Translations under genes and position numbers: made by a program
Part shown: one piece after another, positions 55,621-64,000 of the stretch
Numbering within the stretch: position 1 is the stretch's first letter
Layout of the letters: every line of letters begins with the position of its first letter
Origin: Mycobacterium sp. BK086
Lineage (GTDB): Bacteria > Actinomycetota > Actinomycetes > Mycobacteriales > Mycobacteriaceae
DNA: 64,000 bases
Direction: 5' to 3'
Assembly: GCA_004362315.1 (NCBI GenBank)
Contig: SNWL01000007.1
Coordinates: forward strand, 534,254 to 598,253
Notes under the pieces: generated by a model
Told to the model about the DNA's origin: nothing
Seen by the model: only the letters and a program-made list of their open reading frames with translations
The model's database searches: none

Positions 55621-56952
55621 ATGTCAACCTTCATCGGACAGCTCATCGGCTTCCTGGTCATCGTGGCCATCATCTGGCGGTACGTGGTGCCGCCGGTGAA
55701 GCGCATGATGGCCAACCAGCAGGACGCGGTCCGCACGCAGATCGATGAGAGCGCCAAGGCCGCCAAGCGGCTCACCGACGCCGACAAGCATCACGCGGCG
55801 CGGGTCGACGAAGCCAAGGCCGAGGCCAAGCACATCGTCGAGGAAGCCCGCAACGACGCCGAGCGCATCGTCGAGCAGCTTCGCGCGCAGGCCGATGTCG
55901 AGGTGGAGCGGATCAAAGTTCAAGGCGGGCAACAGGTTCAGTTGTTGCGCGCCCAGCTGATCCGGCAACTGCGCCAGGACCTCGCCAGCGAATCGGTGCA
56001 GCGCGCGGGCGAGCTGGTGCGCGCCCACGTCGCCGATGCGCAGGCGCAGTCGGCCACCGTCGACCGGTTCCTCGACGAACTGGATTCGATGGCGCCCGCG
56101 GCGTTCGCTCCCGAAACGGGTTCGGATCTGCGGTCGGCCAGCCGTGAGGCACAGGCCGCGGTGGTGGAGAAGTTCGACGCGGTGTCGTCGGGTCTGTCGG
56201 CCGACGACCTGTCCACGCTGTCGGATGACCTTGCCTCGGTGGCCGGGCTGCTGATCGGGGAGCCGATCCTGGCCCGTCATCTGGCCGAGTCCTCCGGTGA
56301 GACCGATGCCAAGAAGCGTCTCGTGCACCGGCTGCTGGACGGCAAGGTCGGGGCCAACGCCCTGGACGTGCTCGAGACCGCGGTGTCGGTGCGCTGGTCG
56401 CACACCGGGGATCTGGTCGACGTCATCGAGCACGTCGCCCGGCTGGCCCTGCTGGTCCGTGCCGAGCGCGACGACCAGGCCGACGAGGTCGAAGAGCAGC
56501 TCTTCCGGTTCACCCGCATTCTCGACGAGCAGCCCCGGCTGAGCACGTTGCTCGGCGACTACACCACGCCCGCTGACGGCCGGGTCGCCCTGCTGCACAA
56601 GCTGCTTGGCGACGGCAGTGGCGCGAACGCGACCGCCACGGCGCTGCTGGTCCAGACCATCAGCCTGGTGCGTGGCGAGCGTGCCGACGAGGCGGTGCTG
56701 GACCTGGCGCAGCTTGCGGTCGCCCGCCGTGGCGAGATCGTCGCTCACGTGAGTGCGGCCGCCGAACTCAGCAGCGAGCAGCGCACCCGGCTGACCCAGG
56801 TGCTGACCCGGATCTACCACCACCCTGTTTCGGTGCAGCTGAACACCGATCCCTCTGTGCTGGGCGGCCTTTCGGTCGCTGTCGGCGACGAGGTGATCGA
56901 CGGGACGTTGTCCTCACGGCTCGAGGCAGCCGTGACCCAGTTGCCCGACTAA
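55621..56952 (+). CDS. atpFH: F0F1 ATP synthase b'-delta fusion subunit
   Basis: 443 aa, mycobacterial fusion of a second b-type subunit with delta. N-terminal membrane helix (residues ~4-25, [20 protein letters not shown]), a b-like coiled coil to about 170, a connecting segment, then the delta/OSCP domain (from ~260, with [20 protein letters not shown] and C-terminal [29 protein letters not shown]). It joins the stalk to the top of F1. No separate atpH is present, as expected for the genus. 46 bases follow before atpA. Confidence 0.95.
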   Translation: MSTFIGQLIGFLVIVAIIWRYVVPPVKRMMANQQDAVRTQIDESAKAAKRLTDADKHHAARVDEAKAEAKHIVEEARNDAERIVEQLRAQADVEVERIKVQGGQQVQLLRAQLIRQLRQDLASESVQRAGELVRAHVADAQAQSATVDRFLDELDSMAPAAFAPETGSDLRSASREAQAAVVEKFDAVSSGLSADDLSTLSDDLASVAGLLIGEPILARHLAESSGETDAKKRLVHRLLDGKVGANALDVLETAVSVRWSHTGDLVDVIEHVARLALLVRAERDDQADEVEEQLFRFTRILDEQPRLSTLLGDYTTPADGRVALLHKLLGDGSGANATATALLVQTISLVRGERADEAVLDLAQLAVARRGEIVAHVSAAAELSSEQRTRLTQVLTRIYHHPVSVQLNTDPSVLGGLSVAVGDEVIDGTLSSRLEAAVTQLPD

Positions 56953-56998
56953 CCCCAGAACCCCAAGACCCAAAACAAAGGCAGGAAGACGAAAAGCC

Positions 56999-58648
56999 AT
57001 GGCAGAGTTGACAATCTCCGCTGACGACATCCAGGGCGCCGTCCAGGAGTACGTCTCGAGCTTCGAGGCGGACACCGGGCGCGAGGAGATCGGCACCGTC
57101 ATCGACGCCGGCGACGGCATCGCCCACGTCGAGGGTCTGCCCTCGGTGATGACCCAGGAGCTCCTGGAGTTCCCCGGTGGCGTGCTCGGCGTCGCACTGA
57201 ACCTCGACGAGCACAGCGTCGGCGCGGTCATCCTGGGCGAGTTCGAGAAGATCGAAGAGGGCCAGCAGGTCAAGCGCACCAACGAGGTGCTCTCGGTGCC
57301 GGTCGGCGACGCCTTCCTGGGCCGCGTCATCAACCCGCTGGGCCAGCCGATCGACGGCCAGGGTGACATCGAGGCCGAGGAGCGCCGCGCGCTCGAGCTG
57401 CAGGCCCCCTCGGTGGTTCAGCGCCAGGGTGTGGGCGAGCCGCTGCAGACCGGGATCAAGGCCATCGACGCCATGACGCCGATCGGCCGCGGCCAGCGCC
57501 AGCTGATCATCGGCGACCGCAAGACCGGCAAGACCGCCGTCTGCGTCGACACCATCCTCAACCAGCGCGAAGCCTGGGAGACCGGCGATCCCAAGCAGCA
57601 GGTGCGCTGCGTGTACGTCGCGATCGGCCAGAAGGGCACCACCATCGCTTCGGTGAAGCGGGCCCTCGAAGAGGGTGGCGCGATGGAGTACACCACCATC
57701 GTCGCGGCCCCCGCCTCGGACTCGGCCGGCTTCAAATGGCTTGCGCCCTATACCGGTTCGGCCATCGGCCAGCACTGGATGTACAACGGCAAGCACGTCC
57801 TGATCGTGTTCGACGACCTGTCCAAGCAGGCCGACGCCTACCGTGCGATCTCGCTGCTGCTGCGCCGCCCGCCGGGCCGCGAAGCCTTCCCCGGCGACGT
57901 CTTCTACCTGCACTCCCGTCTGCTGGAGCGTTGCGCGAAGCTGTCCGACGAGCTCGGCGGCGGCTCGATGACCGGTCTGCCGATCATCGAGACCAAGGCC
58001 AATGACATCTCGGCGTTCATCCCGACCAACGTCATCTCGATCACCGACGGCCAGTGCTTCCTGGAGTCCGATCTGTTCAACCAGGGTGTCCGCCCGGCCG
58101 TGAACGTCGGTGTGTCGGTGTCCCGCGTCGGTGGTGCCGCTCAGATCAAGGCCATGAAAGAGGTAGCGGGCTCGCTGCGTCTGGACCTCTCGCAGTACCG
58201 CGAGCTGGAGGCCTTCGCGGCCTTCGCCTCCGATCTGGATGCCGCCTCGAAGGCTCAGCTCGACCGCGGTGTGCGCCTCGTCGAGCTGCTCAAGCAGGCC
58301 CAGTACAGCCCGATGGCGGTCGAGGATCAGGTCGTCGCGATCTTCCTCGGCACCCAGGGCCACCTGGATTCGGTTCCGGCCGAGGATGTTTCGCGCTTCG
58401 AGTCGGAGTTCCTGGAGCACGTGAAGGCCAGCCACGCCGAGATCCTCACCGGGATCAAGGAATCCAAGAAGCTCTCCGAGGAGGCCGAGGAGAAGCTGGT
58501 CTCGGTCATCAACGACTTCAAGAAGGGCTTCGCCGCCACTGACGGCAGCTCGGTGGTCGATGGTGCTGACGAGGCCGAGGCATTGGACCCCGAGGACCTG
58601 GAGAAGGAATCCGTCAAGGTCCGTAAGCCGGCTCCGAAGAAGAGCTAG
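56999..58648 (+). CDS. atpA: F0F1 ATP synthase subunit alpha
   Basis: 549 aa. Walker [11 protein letters not shown] (near residue 171), [23 protein letters not shown] and the arginine-finger motif [10 protein letters not shown] (near 375) are present. Its non-catalytic nucleotide sites alternate with beta. After the normal core, an acidic/basic tail of about 35 residues ([20 protein letters not shown] then [11 protein letters not shown]) matches the mycobacterial-specific alpha extension reported to suppress ATP hydrolysis. Ribosome site GGCAGGAAG upstream of ATG. Seven bases separate it from atpG. Confidence 0.98.
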   Translation: MAELTISADDIQGAVQEYVSSFEADTGREEIGTVIDAGDGIAHVEGLPSVMTQELLEFPGGVLGVALNLDEHSVGAVILGEFEKIEEGQQVKRTNEVLSVPVGDAFLGRVINPLGQPIDGQGDIEAEERRALELQAPSVVQRQGVGEPLQTGIKAIDAMTPIGRGQRQLIIGDRKTGKTAVCVDTILNQREAWETGDPKQQVRCVYVAIGQKGTTIASVKRALEEGGAMEYTTIVAAPASDSAGFKWLAPYTGSAIGQHWMYNGKHVLIVFDDLSKQADAYRAISLLLRRPPGREAFPGDVFYLHSRLLERCAKLSDELGGGSMTGLPIIETKANDISAFIPTNVISITDGQCFLESDLFNQGVRPAVNVGVSVSRVGGAAQIKAMKEVAGSLRLDLSQYRELEAFAAFASDLDAASKAQLDRGVRLVELLKQAQYSPMAVEDQVVAIFLGTQGHLDSVPAEDVSRFESEFLEHVKASHAEILTGIKESKKLSEEAEEKLVSVINDFKKGFAATDGSSVVDGADEAEALDPEDLEKESVKVRKPAPKKS

Positions 58649-58655
58649 GTAACCA

Positions 58656-61030
<2,375 letters not shown>

Positions 61031-61063
61031 TTCTGAGCGCCAAGACTCGAAAGGGGATGTGAG

Positions 61064-61429
61064 ATGGCCGAATTGGACGTCGACATCGTCGCCGTCGAGC
61101 GCAAGATCTGGTCGGGTAAGGCGACGTTCGTCTTCACCCGCACCACGTCGGGCGAGATCGGCATCCTGCCTCGCCACATCCCGCTCGTCGCACAGCTGGT
61201 GGACGACGCGATGGTCCGCGTCGAGCGCGAGGGTGAGGACGATCTGCGTATCGCGGTCGACGGCGGCTACCTGTCGGTGACTGAGGAGAGCGTGACGATC
61301 CTCGCCGAGTCCGCTGAGTTCGAGTCTGAGATCGACGCGGATGCGGCCAAGACTGACGCCGCCTCCGACGATCCGGAGACCGCTGCCCGGGGACGGGCGC
61401 GCCTGCGCGCCCTAGGCCAGCTCGACTAG
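61064..61429 (+). CDS. atpC: F0F1 ATP synthase subunit epsilon
   Basis: 121 aa. N-terminal beta sandwich ([48 protein letters not shown]) and a short C-terminal helix region ([14 protein letters not shown]). The C-terminal part is shorter than in E. coli, as known for mycobacteria. AAAGGGGATGTGAG precedes ATG 61064. Last structural gene of the ATP synthase operon; a DUF2550 gene follows after 14 bases and is probably co-transcribed. Confidence 0.95.
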   Translation: MAELDVDIVAVERKIWSGKATFVFTRTTSGEIGILPRHIPLVAQLVDDAMVRVEREGEDDLRIAVDGGYLSVTEESVTILAESAEFESEIDADAAKTDAASDDPETAARGRARLRALGQLD

Positions 61430-61443
61430 CGGGCCAGCGACTG

Positions 61444-61887
61444 ATGAGCGCGCCGATGATCTTCATGGTCGCGCTGGTCAGTGTGCTGATGCTGGCTGTG
61501 GCGGCGCTCAGCTACCGGTTGTGGAAGCTACGACAGGGCGGCACCGCCGCGATCCTGCGTGACATCCCAGCGGTCGGCGGCCATGGCTGGCGACACGGCG
61601 TGATCCGCTACCGCGGCGACGAGGCCAGGTACTACCGGTTGTCGAGCTTGCGCTGGTGGCCGGATCGCCGGCTGAGCCGGCGCGGGCTCGAAGTGATTTC
61701 CCGACGGGCCCCGCGCGGCGACGAGTTCGACATCATGACCAACGAGATCGTCGTACTCGAACTGCACGACACCACTGTCGAGAATTGGCGTGGATATGAG
61801 ATGGCTCTGGACCGGGGTGCGCTGACCGCGTTCCTGTCCTGGGTCGAGTCCAGTCCGTCGCCGCGGGCGCGCCGCCGCACGGCGTGA
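61444..61887 (+). CDS. DUF2550 family membrane-anchored protein
   Basis: 147 aa. One N-terminal membrane helix (residues ~5-26, MIFMVALVSVLMLAVAALSYRLW) and a basic cytoplasmic domain with HGVIRYRGDEARYYRLSSLRWWPDRRLSRRGLEV, the typical DUF2550 sequence. It always follows atpC in mycobacteria (Rv1312 position). Function unknown; conserved linkage suggests a link to the ATP synthase or cell envelope. Ends one base before the convergent adenosyltransferase gene. Confidence 0.88.
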   Translation: MSAPMIFMVALVSVLMLAVAALSYRLWKLRQGGTAAILRDIPAVGGHGWRHGVIRYRGDEARYYRLSSLRWWPDRRLSRRGLEVISRRAPRGDEFDIMTNEIVVLELHDTTVENWRGYEMALDRGALTAFLSWVESSPSPRARRRTA

Positions 61888-61888
61888 G

Positions 61889-62482
61889 CTATTTCTTCTC
61901 TGGCCCTTCGGCTTTCGCGCCGCCGGGCTGCCACAGCACGTCGCCGTCGGGATTGGCCACCCGCGACAGGATGAACAACAGATCCGAGAGCCGGTTCAGG
62001 TAGCGGGCGGGCAGAGCGCTGACCGTGTCGGGGTAGGCCTTCACCGCGACCCATGCCGACCGCTCAGCACGCCGGGTCACGGTGCGCGCGACGTGCAGCA
62101 GCGCCGAGAGCGCAGTGCCGCCGGGCAGGATGAACGAGTTCAGGGCGGGCAGCGCCTCGTTGTAGTGGTCGCACCATGCCTCGAGCCGCTCGACATACGG
62201 CGGGGTGATCCGCAGCGGCGGGTACTCGGGGTTCTCGGCCACCGGCGTGGACAGATCGGCACCGGCATCGAACAAGTCGTTTTGGATCTGGACCAGGACC
62301 TTGCGCAGGTCGTCGTCGGGGGCGCCCAGCGCGACGGCCACTCCGATGGCGGCGTTGGCTTCGTCGCAATCGGCATAGGCAATGAGCCGGGGGTCGTTCT
62401 TCTCGACTCGTGAGAAATCACTCAGTCCCGACGTGCCGTCATCGCCGGTACGGGTATATATGCGGGTCAGATGCACTGCCAT
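61889..62482 (-). CDS. Cob(I)yrinic acid a,c-diamide / cobalamin adenosyltransferase, PduO type
   Basis: 197 aa, transfers the adenosyl group of ATP to reduced corrinoid to give coenzyme B12 forms. N-terminal [22 protein letters not shown] is the PduO-type ATP-binding signature. Further motifs: [17 protein letters not shown] (FVLPGG family form), RTVTRRAER and [14 protein letters not shown]. In mycobacteria it serves methylmalonyl-CoA mutase, which could supply methylmalonyl-CoA for branched-lipid PKSs. Divergent from murA with 62 bases between the starts. Confidence 0.93.
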   Translation of the reverse strand: MAVHLTRIYTRTGDDGTSGLSDFSRVEKNDPRLIAYADCDEANAAIGVAVALGAPDDDLRKVLVQIQNDLFDAGADLSTPVAENPEYPPLRITPPYVERLEAWCDHYNEALPALNSFILPGGTALSALLHVARTVTRRAERSAWVAVKAYPDTVSALPARYLNRLSDLLFILSRVANPDGDVLWQPGGAKAEGPEKK

Positions 62483-62531
62483 GGGTGAAACGGTACCGGC
62501 CGAGTGCGCCGGTGCAGGGCGCTGCCTCCAC

Positions 62532-62537
62532 TAAACT
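62532..62537 (+). promoter_or_regulatory. Candidate -10 hexamer TAAACT for leaderless murA
   Basis: TAAACT matches TANNNT and is separated by 7 bases (CTTGTCC) from the murA GTG at 62545; no ribosome site lies between. This is the expected geometry of a leaderless mycobacterial transcript. Confidence 0.5.
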
Positions 62538-62544
62538 CTTGTCC

Positions 62545-63795
62545 GTGGGCGAGCGTTTCGTGGTGACCGGCGGCAACCGGTTGTCAGGCGAAGTAGCTGT
62601 TGGGGGTGCCAAGAACAGCGTTCTGAAGCTGATGGCCGCCAGTCTGCTGGCCGAGGGCACCACCACGATCACCAACTGCCCGGACATTCTCGACGTGCCG
62701 CTGATGGCCGAGGTGCTGCGTGGCCTCGGTGCCAATGTGGAACTCGACGGTTCGACGGTCCGGATCACCTCGCCCGATGAGCCCAAATACGAAGCCGACT
62801 TCGCCGCGGTGCGCCAGTTCCGGGCGTCGGTGTGCGTGCTCGGCCCGCTGGTGGGCCGGTGCAAGCGCGCCCGGGTGGCGCTGCCCGGCGGCGACGCGAT
62901 CGGTTCGCGCCCGCTCGATATGCATCAGGCCGGCCTGCGCCAGCTGGGCGCCGATTGCAATATCGAGCACGGTTGTGTGGTCGCGACGGCCGAGAAGCTG
63001 CACGGTGCGGAGATCCAGCTCGAGTTCCCCTCGGTGGGCGCCACCGAGAACATCCTGATGGCGGCCGTCCTTGCCGACGGTGTCACCACGATCCACAACG
63101 CGGCGCGTGAGCCCGACGTCGTCGACCTCTGCGAGATGCTCAACCAGATGGGCGCCCAGATCGAAGGCGCCGGAACACCGACGCTGACGATCACCGGCGT
63201 TCCCCGGCTGCATCCGACCGAGCACCGGGTGATCGGAGACCGGATCGTCGCGGCGACGTGGGGGATTGCCGCCGCGATGACCCGCGGTGACATCTCCGTC
63301 ACCGGCGTCGACCCGGCTCATCTCCAGTTGGTGTTGCACAAGCTGCACGACGCCGGCGCCACGGTCACCCAGCACGACGACGGCTTCCGGGTGGTCCAGT
63401 ACGAGCGGCCGAAGGCCGGCAATGTGGCGACGCTGCCGTTCCCCGGTTTCCCGACCGACCTGCAGCCGATGGCGATCGCGTTGGCGTCCGTCGCCGACGG
63501 GACGTCCATGATCACCGAGAACGTGTTCGAGGCGAGGTTCCGGTTCGTGGAGGAGATGATCCGCCTCGGCGCCGACGCCAGGACCGACGGACACCACGCG
63601 GTGGTGCGGGGGCTCCCGCAGCTCTCCAGCGCACCGGTGTGGTGTTCGGATATCCGGGCCGGGGCCGGATTGGTGCTCGCTGGGCTGGTCGCCGACGGTG
63701 AGACCGAGGTGCACGACGTGTTCCACATCGACCGCGGCTACCCGCTTTTCGTCGAGAATCTGGCGCGACTTGGAGCTGAGATAGAACGCGTGTAA
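62545..63795 (+). CDS. murA: UDP-N-acetylglucosamine 1-carboxyvinyltransferase
   Basis: 416 aa from GTG 62545 ([17 protein letters not shown], as in mycobacterial MurA); the frame is open further upstream, but that runs across the divergent gene start. Adds enolpyruvate to UDP-GlcNAc, the first committed step of peptidoglycan synthesis. Lys-Asn pair in GGAKNSVLK (22-24) and [10 protein letters not shown] are present. The catalytic loop reads [10 protein letters not shown], so position 117 is Asp where most bacteria have Cys; this is the known mycobacterial substitution giving fosfomycin resistance. No ribosome site. It precedes the rRNA promoter and leader, the conserved murA-rrn arrangement of the genus. 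Confidence 0.97.
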   Translation: MGERFVVTGGNRLSGEVAVGGAKNSVLKLMAASLLAEGTTTITNCPDILDVPLMAEVLRGLGANVELDGSTVRITSPDEPKYEADFAAVRQFRASVCVLGPLVGRCKRARVALPGGDAIGSRPLDMHQAGLRQLGADCNIEHGCVVATAEKLHGAEIQLEFPSVGATENILMAAVLADGVTTIHNAAREPDVVDLCEMLNQMGAQIEGAGTPTLTITGVPRLHPTEHRVIGDRIVAATWGIAAAMTRGDISVTGVDPAHLQLVLHKLHDAGATVTQHDDGFRVVQYERPKAGNVATLPFPGFPTDLQPMAIALASVADGTSMITENVFEARFRFVEEMIRLGADARTDGHHAVVRGLPQLSSAPVWCSDIRAGAGLVLAGLVADGETEVHDVFHIDRGYPLFVENLARLGAEIERV

Positions 63796-63847
63796 TGTAG
63801 GCGGTCGGCCAGCCGCGCTGGACCCGGAGACGGGAAGGCAGCGGCAG

Positions 63848-63876
63848 TTGACGCCGCCAAAGACTTGTAGTAAGTT
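63848..63876 (+). promoter_or_regulatory. rRNA operon promoter
   Basis: TTGACG (63848-63853), a 17-base spacer and TAAGTT (63871-63876) make a near-ideal vegetative promoter 53 bases after the murA stop. Position between murA and the rRNA leader agrees with the known mycobacterial rrnA layout. Additional promoters inside murA, known in some species, were not sought in detail. Confidence 0.8.
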
Positions 63877-64000
63877 GGCAGGGTTGCCTGCTGGCAGGCG
63901 TCAGCCGGGTGTGTTGTTTGAGAACTCAATAGTGTGTTTGGTGGTTTTTGTTTGTTGTTGTTTTTTGCCACATTCTGATACCCCCGTGTTGGGGTGTGGT
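63877..64000 (+). promoter_or_regulatory. rRNA operon leader region (16S gene lies beyond the window)
   Basis: Contains TGTTTGAGAACTCAATAGTG (63917-63936) and a T/G-rich stretch (TTTTTGTTTGTTGTTG), the typical actinobacterial pre-16S leader with its antitermination (Nus) site and processing-stem region. The mature 16S 5' end is not reached. Confidence 0.7.

Noticed and set aside
62410-62544. Longer murA start
   Set aside because: It runs antisense over the adenosyltransferase start and gives a sequence unlike any MurA N-terminus. GTG 62545 gives the family start and normal length.

Overview
The window comes from a GC-rich Mycobacterium-type genome (rapid-grower or environmental mycobacterium is likely; the species is not determined). 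Supporting evidence is the gene order argS-lysA-hom-thrC-thrB-rho-rpmE-prfA-prmC-tsaC-wecA-atpI-atpBEF-(b-delta fusion)AGDC-DUF2550-murA-rRNA leader, which is the order I recall for Mycobacterium tuberculosis Rv1292 to Rv1315, together with PGRS-type glycine-rich proteins, a Mas-like polyketide synthase, many GTG starts, an Asp-for-Cys MurA and the mycobacterial b-delta ATP synthase fusion.

The window has two halves. Positions 1 to about 37,000 are accessory. 1-16,424 holds the end of one nonribosomal peptide synthetase (NRPS) and a giant second one (5,184 aa: C-A-T, C-A-T, C-A-T, C-A-T-E, C-T). A convergent minus-strand group follows at 16,421-24,474: a di-iron-type metal-dependent hydrolase, an isoprenylcysteine-methyltransferase-like membrane protein and a 2,114-aa KS-AT-DH-ER-KR-ACP polyketide synthase of the Mas-like family. 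Divergent from the PKS is a fatty-acyl-AMP ligase (24,750-26,513). Together these look like a lipopeptide pathway: the ligase activates a fatty acid, the PKS extends it (probably with branches), and the NRPSs build the peptide. The product is not one I can name. No release domain, MbtH protein or transporter is visible, so the locus probably continues to the left of the window.

26,515-36,480 carries four secreted low-complexity proteins, all on the minus strand: two PGRS-like proteins with a Sec signal peptide in place of a PE domain, and two paralogous Gly/Asn/Ala-rich proteins with basic tails that share a conserved upstream DNA element. The accessory half ends at a tRNA-Arg(CCG) gene.

Positions 37,219-64,000 are core genome: arginyl-tRNA synthetase, the lysine/threonine pathway, transcription terminator Rho, translation factors, WecA (start of arabinogalactan linker and peptidoglycan-attached polymers), the complete F-type ATP synthase operon, a corrinoid adenosyltransferase, MurA, and the promoter and leader of an rRNA operon whose 16S gene should start just beyond the right end. 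A three-gene patch (lipoprotein, TetR regulator, FadD-type acyl-CoA synthetase) sits between rho and rpmE and has its own inverted-repeat operator candidate.

The observations most worth following are the NRPS peculiarities: a one-base offset splitting two synthetases exactly in an E-C linker, a terminal C-T module whose adenylation domain is cleanly absent, and duplicated modules with exchanged adenylation cores. Next are the PE-less PGRS proteins and the shared upstream element of the glycine-rich paralogues.
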